From: Paenibacillus dendritiformis | Lineage (GTDB): Bacteria; Bacillota; Bacilli; Paenibacillales; Paenibacillaceae | Assembly (NCBI RefSeq): GCF_021654795.1 | Contig: NZ_AP025344.1 | Coordinates: 2,728,501 to 2,792,500, forward strand | Direction of reading: 5' to 3' | DNA length: 64,000 nucleotides | Shown: positions 27,193-35,648 of the stretch, piece by piece | Numbering within the stretch: position 1 is the stretch's first letter | Layout of the letters: every line of letters starts with the position of its first letter | The notes under the pieces: model-generated | Told to the model about the DNA's origin: nothing | Database searches by the model: none | What the model saw: the letters and a program-made list of their open reading frames with translations, nothing else | Translations under genes and position numbers: made by a program

Positions 27193-28392
27193 ATGCCACA
27201 GCAACTTCACTATGCCGTCGCCATTGTCGGAGCAGGCAGCGCCGGATTGTCGGTTGCGGCCCGTTTGCTGCGCGCGTCGGCCGAACTGCACGGCTCCGTC
27301 GTGCTCGTCGATCCGCAGGCCAAGCATTACTATCAGCCCTTGTGGACGCTTGTCGGCGGCGGAGTCGTGCGCAAGGAGGTGACGGAGCGCGATCAGCAAT
27401 CGCTTATCCCGAAGGGAGCCGATTGGCTGCGGGAAGCGGTCGCGCATTTCCGTCCGGACGAGAATCGCATCGTTACAAGCAACGGCACCGTCATTCGGTA
27501 TGATGTGCTCGTCGTCGCGGCGGGCATCCAGGTGGATTGGGATCGGATTAAGGGGCTGAAGGAGTGCATCGGGCGCGAAGGCGTGTGCAGCAACTACGAT
27601 TACCGCTATGTGGACAGCACTTGGCGCTCGATCCGTGAATTCCGCGGCGGCACCGCGATTTTCACGCAGCCGAACACGCCTATCAAGTGCGGCGGCGCGC
27701 CCCAGAAAATCATGTATTTGGCCGATGACGCATTCCGGCGCGCGGGGGTAAGGGAGAAGACCGATATTATCTTTGCGTCCGGCAATGCGTCGATTTTCGC
27801 TGTGCCGAAGTATGCCGCGGCGCTCGACAAGGTGGTGGAACGCAAGGGCATCACGGCCAAATACAAGCGCAATCTGGTCGAGATTGACTCCGCCAAGCGG
27901 GTAGCGGTCTTCGAGCATGTGGACACGAAGGAGCGGGAGACGCTCCGGTACGATATGATTCATGTCGTGCCGCCGATGTCCGCCCCGTCCTTCATCCGGG
28001 ACAGTCCGCTTGCCGGTCCGGGCGGGTGGGCCGAGGTCGACAAGCATACGATGCAGCATGTCCGGTTCGCGAACGTGTTCGCTCTGGGCGATTGCAGCAA
28101 TCTGCCGACCTCGAAGACAGGCGCGGCCATTCGGAAGCAAGCTCCGGCGGCGGCGCGCAATGTGTTGAACGTGCTGGCGGGGCGGCCGCTCGATGCAAGC
28201 TACGACGGGTATACATCGTGCCCCCTCGTAACGGGGTACAACCGGCTTATTCTGGCGGAGTTCGATTATGATTTGAAGCCGCGTGAGACGTTCCCCTTCG
28301 ACCAGTCGAAGGAGCGTTGCAGCATGTATGTGCTGAAGAAGGATCTGCTGCCGAAGCTGTACTGGCACGGCATGCTGAAGGGGCGGATGTAG
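27193..28392 (+). CDS. Sulfide:quinone oxidoreductase-like flavoprotein
   Basis: This 399-aa FAD-dependent oxidoreductase has the dinucleotide motif VAIVGAGSAGLSVAARLL (residues 8-25), HYYQPLWTLVGGG, VVAAGIQVDWD, the Cys motif PIKCGGAPQK (near 165) and the second FAD motif NVFALGDCSNLPTSKTGAAI. These are characteristic of membrane-associated SQR of the bacillus/staphylococcal type, which oxidise sulfide to persulfide and pass electrons to quinone. ATG 27193 follows AAGG; a GTG one codon earlier is the alternative. The next gene encodes a persulfide dioxygenase, so the pair form a sulfide detoxification route. Confidence 0.9.
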   Translation: MPQQLHYAVAIVGAGSAGLSVAARLLRASAELHGSVVLVDPQAKHYYQPLWTLVGGGVVRKEVTERDQQSLIPKGADWLREAVAHFRPDENRIVTSNGTVIRYDVLVVAAGIQVDWDRIKGLKECIGREGVCSNYDYRYVDSTWRSIREFRGGTAIFTQPNTPIKCGGAPQKIMYLADDAFRRAGVREKTDIIFASGNASIFAVPKYAAALDKVVERKGITAKYKRNLVEIDSAKRVAVFEHVDTKERETLRYDMIHVVPPMSAPSFIRDSPLAGPGGWAEVDKHTMQHVRFANVFALGDCSNLPTSKTGAAIRKQAPAAARNVLNVLAGRPLDASYDGYTSCPLVTGYNRLILAEFDYDLKPRETFPFDQSKERCSMYVLKKDLLPKLYWHGMLKGRM

Positions 28393-28469
28393 CCGCCGGA
28401 TCGAATGTCATCAGGACAGATAGAAAACGGAAGGTTGAATATGTTCAGAGAAAGGGGAGAGCGGCATTT

Positions 28470-29915
28470 ATGCTGCTGCGCTATTTTTATGATGAGAAGC
28501 TGGCTCACGCCTCGTATCTCGTAGGCTGCCAAGCGACGGGGGAAGCGATCGTGATCGATCCCGCCCGCGATGTTGTTCCGTATATCCGGACGGCCCAGGC
28601 CGAGGGGCTGATGGTCGTGGCCGCGGCCGAGACGCATATCCACGCCGACTTCGTATCGGGCGCCCGCGAGCTCGGAGAAGAGCATGGGGCGACCCTATAC
28701 GTATCGGACGAAGGCGGACCGGATTGGTCTTACGTTTACGTGAACGGCGGGGAGGACGGGGCAGCGATCAAGCATCGGCTGGTTCGGGACGGGGATCGGT
28801 TCCTGGTGGGCCGGCTCGAGTTCGAGGTGCTGCATACGCCGGGACATACGCCCGAGAGCGTGTCGTTCCTGCTGACGGACCGGGGCGGAGGCGCCGATAG
28901 CCCGATGGGCATCTTCACGGGCGACTTCGTCTTCGTTGGCGATATTGGCCGCCCGGATCTGCTGGAGAAGGCGGTGGGTCTGGCAGGCACCGCCGCGGAG
29001 GGAGCAAGGCAAATGTACCGCTCCCTGCAGCGCTTCAAGCAGCTGCCTGACTATGTGCAGGTGTGGCCGGCCCACGGAGCAGGCAGCGCCTGCGGCAAGG
29101 CGCTTGGCGCGATCCCGTCCTCGACGGCCGGCTACGAGAAGCGATTCAATTGGGCCTTATCCATGGAGGACGAGTCGGCCTTCACCGCCGCGTTGTTGGC
29201 GGGACAGCCCGAGCCTCCAACCTATTTTCCCCGCATGAAGCGGGTGAACCGCGATGGTCCGGCGCTGCTCTCCCGGCTTCCCGCACCGGAGTGGATTGAG
29301 GGGACACTCGCGGCGGTCTCCGATCTTGCGGAGGAAGGGGCGGTTGTGATCGATACGCGGCCTAGCGCGGAGTTTGCGTCCGGGCATGTGAAGGGAACGC
29401 TCAACCTGCCGTACAACCGTTCCTTCACGACCTGGGCCGGATGGCTCGTCGATGACGAACGGCCGCTCTACGTGATGGGGGAAGCGGATCAGCTGCCCGA
29501 GATTGTCCGCGACATGCGGTCCATCGGCATCGACCGGATCGCGGGCACGATCGAGGCTTCCGCGCTGTGGAGCGGCATCGATCCGGCGGCGTCGGGCCTG
29601 GAATCCTATCGCGAAGTGGCGCCGGCGGATATCGCCGATCAGGTTCTCGCCGGGGAGGTCGCGGTGGTGGACGTGCGCTCCGGGGCGGAATGGGAGGAAG
29701 GCCGCATTCCGGGGGCCAGTCATGTTCTGCTCGGCACCCTTCCGGGCCGCATTCGCGAGGTGCCCGCAGGCAAGCCGGTGCTAGCCCAATGCCGGACAGG
29801 GGCGCGTTCGGCGATTGCGGCCAGCATTCTGCAGGCGCAAGGCTGCAAGCATGTCATGAATTTGCAGGGGGGCATCGTCCGATGGCGTGAGGAAGGATTC
29901 CCTATCCTGAAGTAA
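28470..29915 (+). CDS. CstB-like persulfide dioxygenase-rhodanese fusion
   Basis: This 481-aa protein has three parts. Residues 1-250 form a metallo-beta-lactamase-fold persulfide dioxygenase with metal motif ETHIHADFVSG, HTPGHTPESVSF and GDFVFVGDIGRPDL. Residues about 275-370 form a rhodanese domain lacking the catalytic Cys (loop LYVMGEADQ). Residues about 385-480 form an active rhodanese with loop AQCRTGARSA. This order matches staphylococcal CstB, which converts persulfide to thiosulfate. The start is ATG 28470 after AAAGGGGAG. It lies 77 nt after the sulfide:quinone reductase and before a terminator. A CstR-type repressor, usual for this pathway, is not encoded nearby. Confidence 0.9.
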   Translation: MLLRYFYDEKLAHASYLVGCQATGEAIVIDPARDVVPYIRTAQAEGLMVVAAAETHIHADFVSGARELGEEHGATLYVSDEGGPDWSYVYVNGGEDGAAIKHRLVRDGDRFLVGRLEFEVLHTPGHTPESVSFLLTDRGGGADSPMGIFTGDFVFVGDIGRPDLLEKAVGLAGTAAEGARQMYRSLQRFKQLPDYVQVWPAHGAGSACGKALGAIPSSTAGYEKRFNWALSMEDESAFTAALLAGQPEPPTYFPRMKRVNRDGPALLSRLPAPEWIEGTLAAVSDLAEEGAVVIDTRPSAEFASGHVKGTLNLPYNRSFTTWAGWLVDDERPLYVMGEADQLPEIVRDMRSIGIDRIAGTIEASALWSGIDPAASGLESYREVAPADIADQVLAGEVAVVDVRSGAEWEEGRIPGASHVLLGTLPGRIREVPAGKPVLAQCRTGARSAIAASILQAQGCKHVMNLQGGIVRWREEGFPILK

Positions 29916-29930
29916 AGACCGGTTCTGCTG

Positions 29931-29977
29931 AGCGGCTCTTCAATCAGGCTGCAATGGCCTGTGGAGAGCCGCTTTTT
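29931..29977 (+). terminator. Intrinsic terminator of the sulfide operon
   Basis: AGCGGCTCT pairs with AGAGCCGCT, followed by TTTTT. It begins 15 nt after the stop codon. Confidence 0.85.
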
Positions 29978-30051
29978 GGCGTTTCCATTATCGGCGGAGC
30001 TGCGAACTCAGATCTATTCTACCAAATGGCGCAAAAATTAGGAAAAATAGG

Positions 30052-30080
30052 TTTACATTATATTCTGCTTTTGTTATATT
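30052..30080 (+). promoter_or_regulatory. SigA-type promoter for the small secreted protein
   Basis: TTTACA (30052-30057) and TATATT (30075-30080) are separated by exactly 17 nt, close to TTGACA/TATAAT. The start codon lies 60 nt downstream with AAGGAG in the leader. Confidence 0.65.
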
Positions 30081-30139
30081 TAAGAAGGTAGATCTACCAT
30101 ATATTTCATCAAATACAAATATTTAAGGAGTGATGTGAA

Positions 30140-30529
30140 ATGAAGAAGCTTCTGCTATCGCTGTCCGCGTTAGCTATCCTGGCTACCGCTTCGCCGGCCT
30201 ATGCTTCTCAGAACCCTGTTCCTAGCGCCTCTGCCGGTCCCGTCGTTCAAGAAGGCCAGCAATTCGTCAAGTATTACGCGCTGCGGCCGAATGAAGTCAG
30301 CCCATGGGAAGGAATCTATTTGAAGAAGGGGCAGCAGCTTACCGTTTATGCGCAAGGAAGCTATGCCTATTATTCGGTGTATAGTTCATACTATCATCTC
30401 GGCACTTTTTACAATAGCAATGTAGGCAGGATTTTTACGGCGACGGAAGACGGTTATCTGTATTTTCAATTTGCCGCTCCATCTTCGTACACGATGAATC
30501 ACTTCACGGTTACATACAAAATCAACTGA
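30140..30529 (+). CDS. Small secreted protein of unknown function
   Basis: This 129-aa protein starts with a textbook signal peptide (MKKLLLSLSALAILATASPAYA, cleavage near residue 22). The mature 105 residues are rich in Tyr and Ser with predicted beta strands (GIYLKKGQQLTVYAQGSYAYYSVYSSYYHLGTFYNSNVG); charge is low and there is no Cys. The pattern resembles jelly-roll or pre-peptidase-like beta modules that coat or bind surfaces, but no family is recognised. It is monocistronic, with a good promoter and a strong double terminator, which suggests regulated and possibly abundant expression. Confidence 0.75.
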   Translation: MKKLLLSLSALAILATASPAYASQNPVPSASAGPVVQEGQQFVKYYALRPNEVSPWEGIYLKKGQQLTVYAQGSYAYYSVYSSYYHLGTFYNSNVGRIFTATEDGYLYFQFAAPSSYTMNHFTVTYKIN

Positions 30530-30592
30530 TCGGCGGCAGCGGGCCATCCGAAAATCGATAGCCGCATGCAGCGTGTCAACAAGAACCGTCAA

Positions 30593-30657
30593 GGCGAGTC
30601 AGGGGCGACCTGACTCGCCTCAGACTGTCGACCAAGTCCTGTCGACAGTCTTTTTTA
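30593..30657 (+). terminator. Double-hairpin intrinsic terminator
   Basis: First stem GGCGAGTCAGG/CCTGACTCGCC (30593-30619); second stem AGACTGTCGAC/GTCGACAGTCT (30622-30651) followed by TTTTTTA. Both stems are 11 bp and perfect. Confidence 0.88.
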
Positions 30658-30697
30658 TGAAGGGCGAGGCCGGGGATGGCAGAACAGGTTAGGTTAG

Positions 30698-31117
30698 AGC
30701 AAGCTAGTCCGCGCATGAAGCAAGCTAGTCCGCGCATGAAATAAGCTAGTCCCTGTATGAAAGAAGCTAGTCCGTGTATGAAGTAAGCTGATCCCCGTAT
30801 GAAGTAAGCTAGTCCGCGCATGAAGTAAGCTAGTCTCCGTGTGAAGTAAGCTAGTCCGTGTATGAAGTAAGCTGATCCCCGTATGAAGTAAGCTAGTCCG
30901 CGCATGAAGTAAGCTAGTCTCCGTGTGAAGTAAGCTAGTCCGTGTATGAAGTAAGCTGATCCCCGTATGAAGTAAGCTAGTCCGTGCATGAAGTAAGCTA
31001 GTCTCCGTGTGAAGTAATCTGGTCCGCGCATGAAGCAAGCTAGTCTCCGTGTGAAGTAAGCTAATCCGTGCATGAAGTAAGCTAGTCCGTGCACGAAGCA
31101 AGCTGGTCCCCGTATGA
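30698..31117. repeat. 21-bp tandem repeat, 20 copies
   Basis: Twenty contiguous 21-bp units of form AGTAAGCTAGTCCGTGTATG plus A, varying mainly at positions 9-18. Units 5-8, 9-12 and 13-15 repeat the same four-variant order, so an 84-bp higher-order unit was itself duplicated. The unit length is a multiple of 3, so minus-strand frames stay open by default and would give seven-residue repeats. There is no ribosome site, the frames run through the upstream terminator, and the plus strand has a stop in each unit, so it is taken as non-coding. Confidence 0.9.
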
Positions 31118-31146
31118 AATTGCTGCACAGGCGCATCATTTTTAAC

Positions 31147-31414
31147 CTCAAGACGCTAAATTCCGAGAAAATCCTGCAAAATTACATTATTTCGCCATTT
31201 TGAACGCTATTTATGCCTTGCCGTGTGATAATTGCTGTATTTTTGCAGCAATCTTATTTTCGCAACCTCGTGTCAATGAAAATGCTGTATTTTTGCAGTA
31301 TTGGTGGAGGCAGGTGACTAGATTGGGGGGAGCTACTGCAGCTTTAGTGGCGTTAGATGACAGGAGCGGCGGTAGCTACTTCAGCTTTAGTAGCGTTGGA
31401 TGAGTAGAGCGGCG
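31147..31414. repeat. CTGCAAAA-type repeats and a 42-bp direct repeat
   Basis: Three copies of the CTGCAAAA-type motif (near 31161, 31229 and 31282, the last two inverted as GCTGTATTTTTGCAG) are followed by two imperfect ~42-bp direct repeats (31330-31371 and 31372-31414) sharing AGCTACTxCAGCTTTAGT. No gene is seen here. Confidence 0.65.
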
Positions 31415-31459
31415 GGATTAACGAAGCGTTTGCCTCTTTGGTGAAGCAGATAAAAAAGC

Positions 31460-31585
31460 CATCGGCCGCTTATTTATGCGCAGCGGAAAGAAACAGTTGA
31501 GCGAGTTTTTGAGGATTTAAAGGAGAAGCATGTATTCGGTGGACGACCTTACGCGGGAGTTTGTCTGCAATCTGGGGCGACTTGA
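31460..31585 (+). pseudogene. IS1182-type transposase C-terminal remnant
   Basis: One frame reads HRPLIYAQRKETVERVFEDL then KEKHVFGGRPYAGV before a stop. This closely resembles the conserved end of IS1182-family DDE transposases (RKETVERVFADAKEKHG...YRG), in which the E of ETVERVF is catalytic. No terminal repeats or upstream transposase sequence remain. Confidence 0.6.
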
Positions 31586-31724
31586 CTCTTCTTTTGTTTT
31601 TCGGATCTAGAGGCCGGCATCGCCACGAACGCGCTTCCCGTTTCCCTTTCTTTTCCTAGAGGAATAAGATATAATCGTTGGGGTTTCTTTTTTAATACAT
31701 ATAGACTATGAGGAGGGGATAACG

Positions 31725-33119
31725 GTGAAAATCAGCAGATGGAACACGGTGAAGCGCAGTGTGGCCAGCGGATTGGCCGTCTTGATCGCCATGCTCGGAT
31801 TCGTCATTCCGGCAAAGGCGAATGAAGGTCCTGCGGCCGTGCCGCAAATCAGCGCGTGGTCGGTTAAAACGCTGAACGAAGGCGAGAAGTACGGCATATT
31901 CCCGCTTGCGTGGTATGTTGACGGCACGTTCCAACAGCCGATTACGCAGGAGAAGCTGCAAGCTCTTATCGAAGCGACTTCAGCCAAATTGGATGCGCTC
32001 GAATTAAAGAAAACAGGGAAAGTCGCGCTTCCGTCTGGAGCAAAGGAAATTACGAGAAAAACGGTGATTGATGCGGTGTACGGCGTGCTGGCCCAGTACG
32101 AGTGGCCGGAGTCGCTGGAGCTCGATATGTCCGATCCGGTGGCGTTTTTGCAGAAGAACGGCATTGTCTATGGAACAGGCAAGGGGCTGGACCTGGATAA
32201 GCCAAGCACCGTGGAGCAAGCGTCTGTCATCGCAAGCCGCCTTGTCCAATTCAGTTATGATGCGGTTGGAGGCGGGGCGAAGGGGCTTCTCTGGAAAGCC
32301 ACGAAGGGCCAAAATACGCTCTATCTTCTAGGGTCGATTCACCTGGGCATTCCGGACATGTATCCGATACAAAAATCGATTAGAGACGCGTTTGAACAGT
32401 CGGACACGCTGTGGGTGGAAGTGAATCTGATCGACGCGGGAACCTCGATGCAGTATTTTACCCAACTGATGACGTACAACGACGGCACCCAATTGAAGGA
32501 TCATGTGTCGCAGCAAACCTATGAGAAGCTGCAAAAGGTGCTGGAGCAGCTGAACATGGCGCAAGATACCTTCGATCCGTTCAAGCCTTGGGCCATCACG
32601 AACAATCTCTCGATGGCCAATATGGCAGGTGAATCTGCGGATATGGCACAAGGGGCATCCCTCGGTGTCGATATGTACTTCACCAACTCGGCCTTATTGA
32701 CAGGCAAGCCGATCCATGAGCTGGAAGGACTCAAGTTCCAGGCGGATCTCTTCAATAATGTGCCGCCTGCGGTGCAGGAGAAGGAATTGAACGAGGTGTT
32801 GGATCAGCTCCTGGCGCCGGAGGACAAGGCGGAGGATCCCAGCAAGCTGTTGAAGCAGTGGCAGATGCTGTGGGTCAAGGCCGACCTGGAAAAATTCACG
32901 GAGTCCTTCACGGATTCGGACGAAATGGTGAAGAGCGATTCGGCGCAGCGCTTGTTCGGGGAACGGGATAAAAATATGGCCAAGAAGCTGATGGAGCTGC
33001 TGGATAAGGAAGGGGCGTCCACGCACTTTGTCGTCGTCGGGGCCGGTCACTTCGTGATCAAAGATATGATTATCGATCAATTAAAAGCGAACGGCTATCA
33101 AGTGGAGTTCGTGAAATAG
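31725..33119 (+). CDS. Secreted TraB/GumN family protein
   Basis: This 464-aa protein starts at GTG 31725 after AGGAGGGG, with a signal peptide (hydrophobic SGLAVLIAMLGFVIPAKA, cleavage near residue 32). Residues about 35-175 look like degenerate SLH-type or helical repeats (ITRKTVIDAVYGVLAQYEW, FLQKNGIVYGTGKGLDLDKPSTVEQASVIASRLVQF). From about 190 the TraB/GumN domain follows, with GSIHLGIPDMYP and the C-terminal VVVGAGHFVIKDM. The two GxxH/GxGH motifs are the putative metal-binding catalytic signature of this family, proposed to be proteolytic. The fusion of an SLH-like module with TraB would anchor it in the cell wall. Confidence 0.85.
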   Translation: MKISRWNTVKRSVASGLAVLIAMLGFVIPAKANEGPAAVPQISAWSVKTLNEGEKYGIFPLAWYVDGTFQQPITQEKLQALIEATSAKLDALELKKTGKVALPSGAKEITRKTVIDAVYGVLAQYEWPESLELDMSDPVAFLQKNGIVYGTGKGLDLDKPSTVEQASVIASRLVQFSYDAVGGGAKGLLWKATKGQNTLYLLGSIHLGIPDMYPIQKSIRDAFEQSDTLWVEVNLIDAGTSMQYFTQLMTYNDGTQLKDHVSQQTYEKLQKVLEQLNMAQDTFDPFKPWAITNNLSMANMAGESADMAQGASLGVDMYFTNSALLTGKPIHELEGLKFQADLFNNVPPAVQEKELNEVLDQLLAPEDKAEDPSKLLKQWQMLWVKADLEKFTESFTDSDEMVKSDSAQRLFGERDKNMAKKLMELLDKEGASTHFVVVGAGHFVIKDMIIDQLKANGYQVEFVK

Positions 33120-33135
33120 AACAAATTATAAGGTG

Positions 33136-33175
33136 AGGCTAATCCGCATGTCCATGATGCAGGGTTAGCCTTTTC
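33136..33175 (+). terminator. Intrinsic terminator after the TraB gene
   Basis: AGGCTAATCC pairs with GGGTTAGCCT (one G-U) and is followed by TTTC. It starts 16 nt after the stop codon. Confidence 0.75.
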
Positions 33176-33271
33176 TTATATCCTGCTTAGTTGTAAGCTT
33201 TACCGGTTATTAACATCATGATATAATTTTTTTAGTACGATGTATTAAAAACGGAAAGGGACGACTGCCGG

Positions 33272-34306
33272 ATGCCAAGCAAGATCGTGAGCGAGACGAA
33301 GGAAAAGAAAGCGGCTTGGAAGAAAGTTGTGCTGTATGTGCTTGTGTCCATAATGATTCTGATTGGTTCGGGATTTCTGTATGAAGCGATCGCATCCAAG
33401 CTGGCGGAACAAGACTTTCCAATGCCGGGCAAGCTCGTCGATGTGGCTTCGGGGGCGTACCAGCTCCATATTCAACGAACGGGTCAAGGCGGTCCTGTCA
33501 TTCTGCTGGAATCGGGCTCCGGGGGAATCAGCACATTATGGGGAGATATTCCCGCACAGTTGGCGCCGTTCGCCACCGTCGTGGCTTACGACCGGGCAGG
33601 CTATGCCTGGAGCGGAAAAGCGGCTACGGAACGCACCGGCGCCAATATTGTGCAAGAATTGCATGAAGCCTTGGACAAGGAGGGAATTCACGGGCCGTAT
33701 ATTCTGGTCGGCCACTCCTTGGGCGGCATGTATGCCCGCTTATTCGCCCAGACGTATCGCGATGAGACGGTTGGCTTGGTGCTGCTCGATGCCCGTCATG
33801 AGGATTATGGCCGGGAAGCAGAGCCTATCTACGCCCAAGAACCCCGCCAAGCAATGCCCTCTGCGTTCATGCTAAGCTTACTGAAGCATTCCGGCATCAT
33901 GAGGCTGTTCCAAGATTCTTTCTTGGAGGGGGTAGCTCCGCCAGAGAAGAGATCGGAGTTCATTAATGTCATCGGGACGGCTGACTATTTCGATGCGGTG
34001 GAGGAAGAATTCAGACTAATCGGTCAGACGGAACAGGCCTTGCGAGGGCAGAAGCTGGGCAACCTCCCTGTCCGAATCATCGCCCGGGGCGTGCAGCCGG
34101 ATCTGACTTCCATCGGTTTTTCTAAGGAAGGCAGCCGGAAGCTCGATGACATTTGGCAAGCTTGCCAGCGGAAAATGCTGAACCTTTCCACGGACAGCAA
34201 ACTGATTGTCGCTTCGAACAGCGGTCATAATATTAGCGATGACGAACCGGAGCTGGTCGTGCGCGTGATCCGCGAACTGCTGGCATCCGTGCAGGCCCAA
34301 GGCTGA
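33272..34306 (+). CDS. Membrane-anchored alpha/beta hydrolase
   Basis: The 344-aa protein has one N-terminal membrane segment (VVLYVLVSIMILIGSGFLY, residues about 18-36) and then an extracytoplasmic alpha/beta hydrolase: oxyanion LLESGSGGIST, nucleophile elbow VGHSLGGMYARL (Ser near 152), Asp in LLDARHE and a C-terminal catalytic His in NSGHNISDDEPE. It is a likely esterase or lipase-like enzyme acting outside the membrane. It is monocistronic, with a terminator shared by the convergent peptidase gene. Confidence 0.87.
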   Translation: MPSKIVSETKEKKAAWKKVVLYVLVSIMILIGSGFLYEAIASKLAEQDFPMPGKLVDVASGAYQLHIQRTGQGGPVILLESGSGGISTLWGDIPAQLAPFATVVAYDRAGYAWSGKAATERTGANIVQELHEALDKEGIHGPYILVGHSLGGMYARLFAQTYRDETVGLVLLDARHEDYGREAEPIYAQEPRQAMPSAFMLSLLKHSGIMRLFQDSFLEGVAPPEKRSEFINVIGTADYFDAVEEEFRLIGQTEQALRGQKLGNLPVRIIARGVQPDLTSIGFSKEGSRKLDDIWQACQRKMLNLSTDSKLIVASNSGHNISDDEPELVVRVIRELLASVQAQG

Positions 34307-34320
34307 GGCTGATTAGCGAG

Positions 34321-34361
34321 CAAGCCGGAAGGACGGCAGCATGCCGCCTTTCCGGCTTGTT
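34321..34361. terminator. Bidirectional terminator hairpin
   Basis: CAAGCCGGAAGG pairs with CCTTTCCGGCTTG with one mismatch, between the convergent hydrolase and M24 peptidase genes. T residues follow on the plus side (TTGTT); the minus side has little T-tract. Confidence 0.6.
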
Positions 34362-34392
34362 CCGCATTCCTATGGGCAGCGCGGCGGGGAAG

Positions 34393-35616
34393 CTACAGCT
34401 GCAGCGAGATCAGATCACGGGACAGCTTGTTCAGCCGCTCGCAGCCCTTCTCCGTAACCAGAACCATATCCTCGATCATGATGGAGCCCATGCCGTAGCC
34501 GTAGTACGGCGTCTCCAGGCAGATGACCATGCCCGGAGCGAAGACGGCTTCCTCCGCCGGGCTCAGGAACGGGGCCTCCTCGGCCGCGAGGCTCAGTCCG
34601 GCGCTGTGGCCCAGATGGCCCCGGTTGTAATTCGGCAGGCCGGAGCGTCGAATCACCCGCATCGCCTCGTCAAATGCGCGGCTCATCGGCAGTCCCGGCC
34701 CGATCAGCTCCAGCAGCCGGTCATGACCGGCCCGCAGCGCGCCGTAGATGCGAGCCGCCGTGTCCGAAGGCGAGCCGAGCGCGAAGGTGCGGGCTATGTC
34801 CGAACCATATCCGTTCACATCGACGCCGACGTCGAATTTGATCACGTCGCCGGGCTCTGCCGGACGGGTGCCGAATAGATGCGCCGGTGCGAACTCCGGC
34901 CCGGCGGAAATCATATGGAAGCGGGAAGGCGCTCCATCCGCATGGCTCAGCAGAGCAAGCCGGAACGCCTGCGCAATGTCGGCCGCCGAGCTGCCGGTCC
35001 GGATTTCCTTAATCGTCTCCGCGATGCCGATCTCGGCGTAAGCGCAGCTCCGGCGAAGCTGCTCGATTTCCCAAGGCGTCTTGCGCGCACGCAGCTCGGT
35101 CAGCAGCGCTCCGGCTTCCGTCAGCTCCAGGGCTGGCACAGCTTGGCGCAGCGCGTTTACGGCAGGATATCGCATCGCGCTCAGCTCGACAGCCACCTTG
35201 CCGCTGTGAATTCCGCAGTCCGCCAGCACCTCCCGGAGCAGTCCGAACATTTCCTCGACTTGATGGTTGACGGGCCGCCGCCCTTCGTACCGATCGCCGC
35301 GCAGCCCGAGCGGATCGTCGACGTCCACCCAGGTCGGGTAGGTCCGCAGCTCGCATTGGGGCAGATCGTCCGGCACGCCCGCGGCCTCGAACTCATTCAT
35401 GATGATCACCGTGCGGCGGGACGGATCGCGGAACATCACCGCGAGCGCGACTTCGTTCATGCGCAACGTATACATGAATGTGCTCGGATGACCGGACAAA
35501 TAGTAGAAATTCTCGCAGCTTGAAGCCACGATCGCTTCCACATTTTCCCGTTCCATTATCCATCGCGCCCGTTCGGCTACATCTTTCAGATGCTCAGTTT
35601 TGCTGCCAGCAACCAT
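34393..35616 (-). CDS. M24 family Xaa-Pro peptidase
   Basis: This 407-aa protein has the two-domain pitta-bread architecture: an N-terminal creatinase-like domain (residues about 1-165) and a C-terminal metallopeptidase. Metal ligands are seen in VIKFDVGVDVNGYGSDIART (two Asp), GHLGHSAGLSL (His), FAPGMVICLETPYYG (Glu) and MIEDMVLVTEKG (Glu). ATG 35616 is preceded by AAGGAG; earlier codons in frame lack a site. It sits 32 nt after an amino-acid ABC ATPase and ends the operon started by the TetR gene, so it probably releases amino acids from proline-containing peptides that the importer brings in. Confidence 0.9.
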   Translation of the reverse strand: MVAGSKTEHLKDVAERARWIMERENVEAIVASSCENFYYLSGHPSTFMYTLRMNEVALAVMFRDPSRRTVIIMNEFEAAGVPDDLPQCELRTYPTWVDVDDPLGLRGDRYEGRRPVNHQVEEMFGLLREVLADCGIHSGKVAVELSAMRYPAVNALRQAVPALELTEAGALLTELRARKTPWEIEQLRRSCAYAEIGIAETIKEIRTGSSAADIAQAFRLALLSHADGAPSRFHMISAGPEFAPAHLFGTRPAEPGDVIKFDVGVDVNGYGSDIARTFALGSPSDTAARIYGALRAGHDRLLELIGPGLPMSRAFDEAMRVIRRSGLPNYNRGHLGHSAGLSLAAEEAPFLSPAEEAVFAPGMVICLETPYYGYGMGSIMIEDMVLVTEKGCERLNKLSRDLISLQL

Positions 35617-35648
35617 ATTGTCAACTCCTTCAAAGCCGCTCACGCCGC

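Noticed and set aside
27004..28368. A 454-aa antisense frame over the sulfide:quinone reductase gene
   Set aside because: The plus strand encodes a well-conserved flavoprotein; the antisense product shows no known motif.
30698..31117. CRISPR array
   Set aside because: Units are directly contiguous with no unique spacers, and no cas genes are in the window. The same holds for 48201-48702.
30576..31151. A 191-aa minus-strand frame with seven-residue repeats (AYFMRGL)
   Set aside because: The 21-bp unit length keeps frames open by default; there is no ribosome site, and the frame runs through the terminator of the upstream gene.
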